From Fen-1273 sp035516035 (GTDB lineage: Bacteria; Bacteroidota; Ignavibacteria; UBA10030; UBA6906), in assembly GCA_035516035.1 (NCBI GenBank), contig DATJAS010000007.1, forward strand, positions 1 to 28,972: 28,972 nucleotides of DNA. Reading direction: 5' to 3'. The notes below the pieces were generated by a model. It made no database searches and was not told the origin of the DNA. It worked only from the letters and a program-made list of their open reading frames with translations. Of the stretch, positions 7,856 through 14,890 are shown one piece after another; position 1 is the stretch's first letter, and each line of letters begins with the position of its first letter. A program made the position numbers and the translations under genes.

Positions 7856-8932
7856 TTACTCTGCTGTCAATGTCAGTCGTGAGCGGAGACTTGACACAGA
7901 TCGCCAGTCCACCTTAGTGTCATGTGTATCATGACACAATCTGCCGGCAACGATCCCGGCATGAATTTCCAGACTGGCCGCAAAGTCTATGATAGCCTTC
8001 CGCGACAGAGGAGTCTTGAGGAATTCCTCATACCTTTTGGATGGAATCAGTCCTTTGCTGGCAAACTCGTCAGCCTCTTTTTCTTCACGCTGTGCTGCCA
8101 TGAGCTCCTTCTTTTCGAACTCAATGAATCTTCCTTTCCTGCCATGCAATAAGAGATGCCCCAATTCATGATAAAGATTGAACCAGAAAACATCTGCCCA
8201 GGAATTGTACAAGCTGAGTTGTATCACGGGGGTTTTGTTAATCCACCTGACCGCGCCGCTTACTCCTGATCCCGGGAAATGCGCTATGTAGACGAGCGCG
8301 ACCCCCGCCCCGTTGAGCGTTTTCACGAGCTCTTCTGAGTACTTTTCCGGCCTCTCGACCGACAGCGTCTTTAATTTGGGGAGGATCTCCCGCAGGCTCG
8401 CTTCTGAATATTCCGAGAGGCTCTGCTTCCTCAATTCAAGCTCACCACACCGCAACCATGCCGCAATGACCTCCCCTTTGACTTTTAACCCTTTCTTCCT
8501 GCGAAAAGCGGCCGCCTCAGTCTTTAAGACATATCCCAGCGAATTCACGCCGAAGAACTTCCACAGATTTTCTATCCTCTTCTCCTTATTGGTCGTTTGC
8601 TCGACGTATCCTCTCTTCGCCAGCTCGAGATACGGAAATTTGTGTAGTATGCTCATCTCCTCGGTGAGCGACGCCGCTCGTTCAAGGCGCGCTTTCGTTT
8701 CTTGATAGTTCTTCTCAAGGTTATTCCAGAAAGAAGCGGAACCGCCCAGCGCGTTTTCCAGGGCAAGGGCCGTCTCCACCGTGATAGACGCCTCTCCGTT
8801 GATGATTTGACTCAGATGCTTTTCGCTGATGCCGGTCCGCTCGCTGAGGCTCTTCTGAGTCATGCCATCGCGCTCAAGAGCTTCGGCGACGATGTGCCCG
8901 GGATGAATTGCTCTGTTCGGGATGTAGGCCAT
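7856..8932 (-). CDS. higA: HigA-type antitoxin: XRE helix-turn-helix fused to ImmA/IrrE metallopeptidase
   Basis: This 358-residue protein has an XRE-type DNA-binding domain at residues 10-65, including MTQKSLSERTGISEKHLSQI and NGEASITVETALALENALG. The C-terminal ImmA/IrrE-like domain carries zinc-protease motif HELGH at 255-259 and a likely third ligand Glu286 in EKEADEFA. The ATG lies three bases after the stop of the upstream higB, which is the HigBA order (toxin first). It probably neutralises HigB and represses the operon through the palindrome at 9307-9325. The peptidase half might act in antitoxin turnover or regulation. That is inference. Base composition is more AT-rich than the cbi genes nearby. 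Confidence 0.88.
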   Translation of the reverse strand: MAYIPNRAIHPGHIVAEALERDGMTQKSLSERTGISEKHLSQIINGEASITVETALALENALGGSASFWNNLEKNYQETKARLERAASLTEEMSILHKFPYLELAKRGYVEQTTNKEKRIENLWKFFGVNSLGYVLKTEAAAFRRKKGLKVKGEVIAAWLRCGELELRKQSLSEYSEASLREILPKLKTLSVERPEKYSEELVKTLNGAGVALVYIAHFPGSGVSGAVRWINKTPVIQLSLYNSWADVFWFNLYHELGHLLLHGRKGRFIEFEKKELMAAQREEKEADEFASKGLIPSKRYEEFLKTPLSRKAIIDFAASLEIHAGIVAGRLCHDTHDTKVDWRSVSSLRSRLTLTAE

Positions 8933-8935
8933 GAT

Positions 8936-9271
8936 TCAGTGATAGTTGTAGAAGATGTCGAGTACGACAATCTTCTTTATTGTTCTGTGGTTGTCGATCC
9001 TGTAATTCGGATCACCGTCATGGTTTGGCCTGAATATCACCCGGTGGACGTCATCGACGTCGACCGCGAAACATCCTTTGAACTCTCCCTTCAGCGGGTG
9101 GGGGCGAAAGCTGTGCGGAACCTCCGCTAACGTATCGGCTGCCAGCAATACGCTCAGAGCTTTCAGGATGTCAGATGCTGAGTCGGCGCTCTTCTTATTG
9201 TATCGTTTGCTCAGAGCTTTGAAATCGTTTACGAGGGCTTCATGCTTCGGGTTGTCGAAAACCATGTTCAT
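8936..9271 (-). CDS. higB: RelE/HigB-type toxin of a type II toxin-antitoxin system
   Basis: The 111-residue protein resembles plasmid-maintenance killer proteins of the RelE/HigB superfamily. Supporting segments are LAEVPHSFRPHPLKGEFKG, then CFAVDVDDVHRVIFRP, and C-terminal NHRTIKKIVVLDIFYNYH. Members are usually ribosome-dependent mRNA endonucleases. The pattern of His/Arg residues in the second half fits, but catalytic residues cannot be assigned by eye. Either Met1 (9271) or Met3 (9265) could start it, and no clear Shine-Dalgarno precedes either. It is followed three bases later by the antitoxin gene and preceded by a promoter with an overlapping palindromic operator. Confidence 0.82.
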   Translation of the reverse strand: MNMVFDNPKHEALVNDFKALSKRYNKKSADSASDILKALSVLLAADTLAEVPHSFRPHPLKGEFKGCFAVDVDDVHRVIFRPNHDGDPNYRIDNHRTIKKIVVLDIFYNYH

Positions 9272-9306
9272 GGAAACACGCCGGCATCCGGAAATGCATC
9301 ATTTTC

Positions 9307-9325
9307 CTTTACCAGTGTGGTAAAG
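9307..9325. promoter_or_regulatory. Palindromic operator in the higBA promoter
   Basis: A perfect inverted repeat, CTTTACCA-GTG-TGGTAAAG (8+3+8), lies immediately downstream of the -10 and spans the predicted transcription start at about 9321. That is where an autorepressing XRE antitoxin would bind. The partner protein is inferred from position. Confidence 0.75.
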
Positions 9326-9431
9326 AATATATACGCATGCTGATTGAGAAAATCAACTCCAGTCGCGTTTCGACTTCCACGACGTACGCACTGACGCCGT
9401 ACGTGGCTCCGCTCAAAACCCTGGCGAGCAC
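9309..9431 (-). pseudogene. Truncated comM 5' fragment in repeat copy B
   Basis: From a GTG at 9431 the frame reads as the comM N-terminus (VLARVLSGATYGVSAYVVEV, then ETRLE). It leaves comM homology after about 25 codons and stops at TAA 9311-9309 after 40 residues. The intact comM (7738) has MLSKVLSGATYGVSAYVVEV at the same place. This looks like the original start of comM, cut off when the higBA module arrived. Its frame ends inside the higBA operator. Confidence 0.85.
9328..9356 (-). promoter_or_regulatory. Predicted higBA promoter
   Basis: On the minus strand TTGATT (9356-9351) and TATATA (9333-9328) are separated by 17 bases. The start would fall near 9321, inside the palindromic operator and about 50 bases before higB. 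The promoter lies inside the inserted segment, so the module is self-sufficient. Confidence 0.7.
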
Positions 9432-9509
9432 GTATGTCCCGGGATGCCGGCGAAACTGGGGGGCACGCCCCCACGATACTACCTACACCCGGGGAGAGGG
9501 TTTTACGAA
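9367..9509. repeat. 143-bp direct repeat, copy B (cbiO stop, intergenic, comM start fragment)
   Basis: Copy of 7674-7816 with about 90% identity and no gaps. Its right end covers the last two codons of cbiO including the stop (TTCGTAA on the minus strand). Its left end is the comM fragment that runs into the higBA promoter region. A G5/C5 hairpin (9459-9463 with 9468-9472) lies between the cbiO stop and the comM start and is weaker in copy A. Confidence 0.92.
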
Positions 9510-10252
9510 TGGGGGTGACGGTGTTGCAGGCTGTGGGGCTTTTCGAGCCCGTGCGCGAGCATCAGGGGCTCGTTGGAGAGGATTTCGGCAGAGGGACCCG
9601 ACGTGATCACTTCTCCCCCGTCCAGGAGATAGACGCGGCTGCAGAGATCGACCACGAGCTCCAGGTCGTGCGAGGCGATGATGCGCGTCGCGCCAAGATT
9701 CCTGATCAACGAGGCAAGCTCCCTCCGGCCCCGGGGATCGAGATCGCTCGTGGGCTCGTCCAGGACGAGGACGCGCGGCTGGCACGCAAGTATCCCCGCC
9801 AGGCATACGCGCTGCTTTTCCCCCCCGCTCAGGTGGTGCGGCGAGCGTCGCTCGAACCCTTCCAGACCCACCTGGCGCAGAGCCTCCGCGACGATCCGTG
9901 GTATCTCCCCCTGCGGGAGCCCGAACTGCGAGGGCCCGAATGCGACGTCTTCGTACACGGTCGGACAGAAGAGCTGGTCGTCGGGGTCCTGAAAGAGGAG
10001 CCCGACAAGCCTGTGCACTTCGCGGAGAGAACCCGGCGTGACGGGCGATCCGCACACGCGCACTTCCCCGCGGGGGCGTTCGTCCTCAGGGAGTATCCCG
10101 TTCAAATGAAGAAGGAGCGTGGATTTCCCCGCGCCGTTGGGCCCGATGATGCCGACGCATTCTCCCTCGTCCGCGTAGAGCGACACGTCGCGCAGCGCAG
10201 GCTTACCGTCGGGATACGAGTATGAAAGAGACGAGACCTCCAGCGCCTTCAC
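9503..10252 (-). CDS. cbiO: Cobalt/nickel ECF transporter ATPase
   Basis: This 249-residue ABC ATPase energises uptake of Co2+ or Ni2+ together with CbiM and CbiQ at the membrane. Walker A GPNGAGKST is at residues 37-45, the Q-loop in GLLFQDPDDQLF, signature LSGGEKQRV mid-protein, and Walker B with D-loop VLVLDEPTSDLD. IASHDLELV supplies the switch histidine. The start is the GTG at 10252, which overlaps the cbiQ stop (GTGA). The much longer upstream open frame to 10765 is read-through in the cbiQ shadow. The C-terminus is His-rich (HSLQHRHPHS). The stop lies inside repeat copy B. Confidence 0.94.
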   Translation of the reverse strand: MKALEVSSLSYSYPDGKPALRDVSLYADEGECVGIIGPNGAGKSTLLLHLNGILPEDERPRGEVRVCGSPVTPGSLREVHRLVGLLFQDPDDQLFCPTVYEDVAFGPSQFGLPQGEIPRIVAEALRQVGLEGFERRSPHHLSGGEKQRVCLAGILACQPRVLVLDEPTSDLDPRGRRELASLIRNLGATRIIASHDLELVVDLCSRVYLLDGGEVITSGPSAEILSNEPLMLAHGLEKPHSLQHRHPHS

Positions 10253-10863
10253 GACTCCCACCCCCTGGCCGTCATGGCGGCGTAAATCCTCTCCGCCCGT
10301 TCTGTCGATCGGACGAAAAGCTGGCTGACGACGCCCGCGGCGACGCGCCAGCGCCCGGCCCGGCGGAGCGTGAACGTCCTGCTCTCCCTGGCACGCGACA
10401 TCCGCTCGGCCTGGTCGATCAGGAGGAAGACGTACCTGTACATGAGCGCCAGTATCGTCACGAGCAGCGAGGGGACGCGCAGGGAGCGAAGCACGCGGAG
10501 TATGTCTGCAAACGGAGTCGTGTTTGAGAGGAGGACGACAGTGAGCAGGCAGAGATTGCTCTTGAGGAGAATCCGGAGCATCACGGCGACGCCTCCCGGC
10601 TGGAGGAGGGCAAGAACGGCCACCCCGATTACAAGAGGCTCGAGCGTGAGGAGACGGAGCGCGACGAAGCCGATCGGGAGACGCGCCACGATCACCGCCA
10701 GGATGAGGAAGAGGGCGCACCCCCCGAAGTACCAGGTCTCGGAAGGGGGCGTCACGACAGTCCACACGAGCATGATCACCGCGGCAAGGAGTTTACACCA
10801 GGAAGGAAGGCGGTGGACCGGGGTATCGAGGCGCGCGTACCGGTCGATGTAGTCATGCCTCAT
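10249..10863 (-). CDS. cbiQ: Cobalt/nickel ECF transporter transmembrane (T) component
   Basis: The 204-residue membrane protein is the coupling (T) subunit that links the CbiO ATPase to the CbiM substrate component. Hydrophobic segments include LLAAVIMLVWTVVT, GGCALFLILAVIVARLPIGF, PLVIGVAVLALL and SLLVTILALMYRYVFLLI. The cytoplasmic coupling motif A-R-G appears twice as expected, in SRARESRTF and AMTARGWES. I chose MRHDYIDRYARL at 10863 because AGGAGG lies seven bases upstream. The open frame extends to 10893 without a better site. It overlaps cbiM by 11 bases and cbiO by four. Confidence 0.92.
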   Translation of the reverse strand: MRHDYIDRYARLDTPVHRLPSWCKLLAAVIMLVWTVVTPPSETWYFGGCALFLILAVIVARLPIGFVALRLLTLEPLVIGVAVLALLQPGGVAVMLRILLKSNLCLLTVVLLSNTTPFADILRVLRSLRVPSLLVTILALMYRYVFLLIDQAERMSRARESRTFTLRRAGRWRVAAGVVSQLFVRSTERAERIYAAMTARGWES

Positions 10864-11794
10864 GCCTTCGCCTCCTTGCGAGGACCCCGGCAATCACGAA
10901 TCCCCCGGCGAACACGACGCACGTCCCGGCGAGCCCGGCAAGTACCGTGGCGACCGCCGGGGAGCCGATTCCCGGGATCGTGTACCCTTCGAGCGGTGAC
11001 GCAAGGGGTGCATTGGCGAGCGAAGAGGCATGGAATCCGAGCCGCGATGCGACCGCTTCAAGTCCGTCAGGCCACTTCGACGCAAAGGGGGAGATAAAGA
11101 GCACGAGTCCGATTGCGATCAGGCCACCGAAGAGGATAAGGTCCTTTCCCGACCTCGTCGCCGGCGACATCCCTGATGTGATTTCCGGGCGGACGGCGGC
11201 GATCGCCGAATAGACAAGCACGGTGATGGCCGCCTCTCCGAGCGCGATCAGCATGTGCACGTTTGTCATTGCGGGAAATGCCGCGTTCCACGACACCGTG
11301 CCCGACCAGGCCAGCTCCCCCGCACAGCAGACCGCGGCGATCACCGTCGAACACCAGGAGGCAAGCACGATCCCCAGGTATTTCCCCCTGTCCCCCTTCA
11401 CAAGGAGGCAGACGCCCCGGTAAACCGCGTACCCGCCGGCGGCGCCAATGACCCCCATGTTGAAGATGTTTGCCCCGAGGGCAAGTATGCCTCCGTCGGC
11501 AAAGAGCAGGCACTGCACGATGAGGACCGAGGCCATGACGACCACGCCTGCGGCTGGGCCGAGCAGGACGGCAACCAGCACGCCGCCGATCAGGTGGCCG
11601 GATGTCCCCCCTGCCACGGGGAAGTTCACCATCTGCGCCGCGAACACGAAGGCGCCGGAGAGTCCCATCAGCGGGACGTCCTTCCGCGGCAGGGAGCGGT
11701 TCAGGCGCCTCAGTGACACCGCGAGCGCCGCAGCCGAGAGGACGCCGGTCGCGGCGGCCGTCTTCAGATCAAGAAATCCGTCGGGAACATGCAT
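10853..11794 (-). CDS. cbiM: Cobalt/nickel ECF transporter substrate component with fused PDGLE domain
   Basis: This 313-residue protein begins MHVPDGFLD, the hallmark N-terminus of CbiM/NikM in which the amino terminus and His2 coordinate the metal. Multiple membrane segments follow, with HLIGG...LLGPAAG and NMGVIGAAGGY motifs. The C-terminal part carries a PDGLE motif at residues 242-246 within SPFASKWPDGLEAVA, so the CbiN/NikN-like accessory subunit is fused rather than separate. Whether the cargo is cobalt or nickel cannot be read from sequence, and no cobalamin or nickel enzyme gene lies in the window. It starts 11 bases after the kinase gene, too close for its own riboswitch. Confidence 0.93.
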   Translation of the reverse strand: MHVPDGFLDLKTAAATGVLSAAALAVSLRRLNRSLPRKDVPLMGLSGAFVFAAQMVNFPVAGGTSGHLIGGVLVAVLLGPAAGVVVMASVLIVQCLLFADGGILALGANIFNMGVIGAAGGYAVYRGVCLLVKGDRGKYLGIVLASWCSTVIAAVCCAGELAWSGTVSWNAAFPAMTNVHMLIALGEAAITVLVYSAIAAVRPEITSGMSPATRSGKDLILFGGLIAIGLVLFISPFASKWPDGLEAVASRLGFHASSLANAPLASPLEGYTIPGIGSPAVATVLAGLAGTCVVFAGGFVIAGVLARRRRHEA

Positions 11795-11805
11795 CGACGT
11801 GAGGC

Positions 11806-13347
11806 TCAGCGCCGCTCGAGTTCCGCGAGCCGTTTTCGCGCAAACGGGACGTGGGCCTGGTACTGGACGGGGTTCAGGTCGATAAATGCGCGGTAGGAAT
11901 GTGCCGCATCGGAAGGGCGTCCGAGGCGCTCCTCGACAAGCCCCTTGTTGAGGAAGGCTGATTCGTTCCGTGGATCCAGATCGACCGCTTTCTCGAGGGC
12001 TTCCAGCGCTTCTGCGTAGCGCCCGAGCGTGTAGAGGCAGTTCCCCCGGTTGCTCCAGGCGGAAGCGTTCCGGCGGTCGGCTTCCGTGGCCTTATCATAG
12101 CAGACGAGCGCCTTGTCCAGCTTCCCCTGCTTCCGGAGACACACCCCCTTGTTGTTCCACGCGTCGGAATTTTCCGGCTCGAGCGAGAGCACCCTGTCGT
12201 AGCAGGCGATCGCCTCGTCCAGGTGGCCGAGGCTCGAGAGGCTGTACGCCTTGTTGTACAGCTCCCATGCCTCCAGGTTGTCTCGCCGCGAGGTTTCAAC
12301 CGCCTCCCCTCCCTGCTTCTTCAGGAGCGGCTCCAGGTCGAGGCGGAGATCGGCGAACGTCTGGTACCGCGCGCTCGGGTCCTTCTGGAGGCAGCGCTGG
12401 ATCAGCGGAAAGAGCGGAGACGCAAGGTGCACAACGAATGCCTCCGTATGGAGCCGGTGCATTTCCCTCCACACGGTGGCCGCGCTTTTCTGCATGTCGC
12501 GCGCGTTCAGCTTCGTCTCGTACGGGAACCTCCCGCGGGAGGCCATCTGGTAGAGGACCACGCCGAAGCTGTAAATGTCGCTCCGCTGGTCGCACCGGGC
12601 GGCGTTCTGGAATTGCTCCGGAGGCATGTACATCGGCGTCCCGAACCCGGAGAACTCCGGGAGGGACCGCCGGCGGCGCATGAGGGGATCCGTCGCCGCG
12701 CGGGCACGGGAGTGGTCGATCACATCGGCAAACCCGAAGTCCGTGATCTTCACGATCCCGTCTTTCGTCAGCATGATGTTCGCGGGCTTCACGTCCCTGT
12801 GACAGCGGATCCCGCAGGCCTGCGCGTGCTCCATCCCGTGACAGAACTGGACCGACCACCGGAGCGTCTGGAGCAGGTCAGGGGGCCGTCGGGCGAGGCA
12901 TCCTTCCAGCGAGTTCAGTCCTTCCTCGTCGGGCTCTATGTACTCCATCCCGATGTAGAGGCGCCCGGCAAGCTCCTCGATGAAATACGCGCGCACGACG
13001 TACGGGTCCCGCTCCAGGTCCACCCAGACCTTGGCTTCCTTGCGGAACTGGTCGCGCGTCTCCCGGTCTTCCAGGTACTCGTCGCGCAGCGTCTTGAGCG
13101 CGTAGACCGAGCGCGTATCCCGCGAGTAGACCAGGTACACGACGCTGAACCCGCCCAGGCCCAGGACGCCGAGCACCCTGTATGTGGCGCCGATCAGATC
13201 CCCTTTCTTGTAGACCGCCCCCGGATGATCGGCCTTGATCCGGATGACCGTCCCGCCGGGGAGCCTGGTGGTAGAGGTGCCGGGGTGCAGGTCATCGCGC
13301 TCCTCATCTCCGAGCAGGTTGCCGAATATTTTCGTCAGGCGTCCCAC
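11806..13347 (-). CDS. Soluble Ser/Thr protein kinase with C-terminal TPR repeats
   Basis: This 513-residue Hanks-type kinase has a glycine loop GLGGFSVVY near 63-71, Lys85 in YALKTL, catalytic loop HRDVKPANI at 183-191, DFG at 203-205 and GTPMYMPPEQ at 236-245. All key residues are present, so it should be active. From about 357 to 480 there are at least three to four TPR units with the A-W-x-N-K-G / A-x-x-x-Y-D pattern, suggesting a protein-binding arm. There is no transmembrane helix and no PASTA domain, unlike PknB. The start is GTG at 13347 without a clear Shine-Dalgarno, eight bases after truA. The substrate is unknown. Its position between truA and cbiMQO may be only co-transcription. 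Confidence 0.93.
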   Translation of the reverse strand: MGRLTKIFGNLLGDEERDDLHPGTSTTRLPGGTVIRIKADHPGAVYKKGDLIGATYRVLGVLGLGGFSVVYLVYSRDTRSVYALKTLRDEYLEDRETRDQFRKEAKVWVDLERDPYVVRAYFIEELAGRLYIGMEYIEPDEEGLNSLEGCLARRPPDLLQTLRWSVQFCHGMEHAQACGIRCHRDVKPANIMLTKDGIVKITDFGFADVIDHSRARAATDPLMRRRRSLPEFSGFGTPMYMPPEQFQNAARCDQRSDIYSFGVVLYQMASRGRFPYETKLNARDMQKSAATVWREMHRLHTEAFVVHLASPLFPLIQRCLQKDPSARYQTFADLRLDLEPLLKKQGGEAVETSRRDNLEAWELYNKAYSLSSLGHLDEAIACYDRVLSLEPENSDAWNNKGVCLRKQGKLDKALVCYDKATEADRRNASAWSNRGNCLYTLGRYAEALEALEKAVDLDPRNESAFLNKGLVEERLGRPSDAAHSYRAFIDLNPVQYQAHVPFARKRLAELERR

Positions 13348-13355
13348 GGACGGCG

Positions 13356-14084
13356 TCAGTAGACGACTTCTTCCAGGAAGAGTCCCTGCGGCGGGGCCGC
13401 CATGCCCGCTTTGCGGCGGTCCTTCGCCTCCATGATCTCCCGGAACGCCGACACGGGGATGAACCCGCGCCCCACGTCGATCATCGTCCCGACCAGGGCC
13501 CGCACCATGCCATGGAGGAACCGGTTGGCGCAGATCTCGTAGACGTACATCCCGGGGGTTTCCTTCCAGGCGGAGCGGCTCACGACGCAGCGGTAGTGGC
13601 GCACCTCCGCCTCGTACTTGCAGAAGGACTCAAAATCGTGCTCGCCGATGAGCTGTGAGGCGACGGCGTTCATGGCGGCGAGGTTGAGATCGTACTTGAC
13701 GAACCACTGGTAGTGCCGGCCGATGGAGGTCGGCTTCATCGAGCAGTAATACCGGTACACGCGCTCCCGCGCGTCGTACCGCGCGTTGAACCCCTCGGCA
13801 ACCTCCTCCACCGCATGGATGTAGACGTCTTCGGGGAGTATCCCGTTCAGGCCGCTCATGATCGACCCGACGCCCAGGTGAGAATTCGTCCTGAAGCTCG
13901 CCACCTGCCCCCTCGCGTGCACCCCCGCGTCCGTGCGCCCCGCCCCGATCAGGTTGATCGGCTCCTGAAGGATCTGGTCCAGCACCTTCGTGATTTCATC
14001 CTGGACGCTCCTGCCGTTGATCTGGGACTGCCACCCAACGAAGTTCGTCCCGTCGTACTCGATGAGGAGTTTGATGTCGCGCAT
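13356..14084 (-). CDS. truA: tRNA pseudouridine(38-40) synthase
   Basis: TruA converts uridines 38-40 of the anticodon stem to pseudouridine. From MRDIKLLIEYDGTNFVGWQ the protein has 242 residues, the normal length. The catalytic Asp52 lies in GRTDAGVHARGQVASF, and RFLHGMVRALVGTMIDVGRG is the conserved C-terminal motif. An in-frame ATG at 14117 would add 11 atypical residues inside the upstream gene, so I chose 14084, five bases after that gene's stop, with GAAGG just upstream. Confidence 0.95.
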   Translation of the reverse strand: MRDIKLLIEYDGTNFVGWQSQINGRSVQDEITKVLDQILQEPINLIGAGRTDAGVHARGQVASFRTNSHLGVGSIMSGLNGILPEDVYIHAVEEVAEGFNARYDARERVYRYYCSMKPTSIGRHYQWFVKYDLNLAAMNAVASQLIGEHDFESFCKYEAEVRHYRCVVSRSAWKETPGMYVYEICANRFLHGMVRALVGTMIDVGRGFIPVSAFREIMEAKDRRKAGMAAPPQGLFLEEVVY

Positions 14085-14088
14085 GCCT

Positions 14089-14859
14089 TCAGAATCCCCG
14101 GGTGAGTGTGATCGCAAAGCCGCCGGGGCCCGCCGGGCCGCCGCCGACCGACGCGCTGACGGTCAGGTCGCCGAGGAGATCCTTGAGCGCCGCATTGCGG
14201 GCGATCGCCGCCCGCGCGGCATTGATCGCGCTGGCGACGTGGTTGACCAGGATCGCCGCCCCGACGAATTTCTTGTTGTTAAACAGGTTCTCGCTCTGCA
14301 CGCGGAGGCCGCGAAACGTGGAGCGCTCGGCGTCCGTTCCCCACTGCCAGCCGTATCCCGCGGCGGGATCGTACACCAGGTCGGGCGTCCGGTCGCGCAG
14401 CTTCTTGTCGTTGTACTCCGCCGTGTTGGTAAAATTCCCGACGTCGACGTAGAACTGGTCGCTCTTCCCCGCCGGGTTCACCCCCGCATAGGTCACCGCG
14501 TAGAGCCGCGCATCGTCGCGCACGGCGTCGCCATAGACTTCGAACGCGGCATACGTCAGCCAGAGGACGCCTTCGCTGATCAGGAAATACTTACCGGATG
14601 AGAAGTCCCCGGCGTACAGCTCTCCCATGCCGGGGAGGATGAGGGAATAGACTGCGGCGAGCCCGGGAGCCTTCCGCCCTTCCCGGTCGGCATCGCGCAC
14701 CGCGGCGCCGACGCCGCTGTCTCCGGGAACGGGCACGGAAGCTGAGAACATCTCGCAGCGGAGTTCGGTCAGTGATCGGTGGGGAGCGTCGGGTGTTCCT
14801 GCGCGCAGGGGGAGCACAACGAGCATGCAGCCCGCGATCAACCATTGCACTGTCGCCAT
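14089..14859 (-). CDS. Hypothetical exported/membrane protein, DUF5683-like
   Basis: I do not recognise a defined function. The 256-residue protein starts with a likely signal peptide (WLIAGCMLVVLPLRAG). It has a hydrophobic segment with the pattern SLILPGMGELYAGDFSSGKY followed by FLISEGVLWLTYAAFEVYG, and another near ILVNHVASAINAARAA. The P-G-x-G-x-x-Y motif after a helix is seen in DUF5683-type and TM2-like membrane proteins, a tentative likeness. Tyr/Asp-rich middle and Gly-rich end suggest an envelope location. GGAAGG lies seven bases before the ATG. It sits between the DUF512 radical-SAM gene (31 bases) and truA (four bases). Confidence 0.75.
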   Translation of the reverse strand: MATVQWLIAGCMLVVLPLRAGTPDAPHRSLTELRCEMFSASVPVPGDSGVGAAVRDADREGRKAPGLAAVYSLILPGMGELYAGDFSSGKYFLISEGVLWLTYAAFEVYGDAVRDDARLYAVTYAGVNPAGKSDQFYVDVGNFTNTAEYNDKKLRDRTPDLVYDPAAGYGWQWGTDAERSTFRGLRVQSENLFNNKKFVGAAILVNHVASAINAARAAIARNAALKDLLGDLTVSASVGGGPAGPGGFAITLTRGF

Positions 14860-14890
14860 TGTCAGACCTTCCAGGTGTGGATCGGAGAGC

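Noticed and set aside
7817..9366. Insertion sequence or integron cassette around higBA
   Set aside because: No transposase, integrase, terminal inverted repeats or attC-like structure is visible. Only the 143-bp direct repeats frame the module.
10253..10765. N-terminal extension of the CbiO frame
   Set aside because: It lies within cbiQ and has no family similarity. The GTG at 10252 yields a normal-length ATPase.
11795..11805. Cobalamin or NiCo riboswitch ahead of cbiM
   Set aside because: Only 11 bases separate cbiM from the upstream kinase gene, so there is no room. I saw no riboswitch consensus inside the kinase 3' end.
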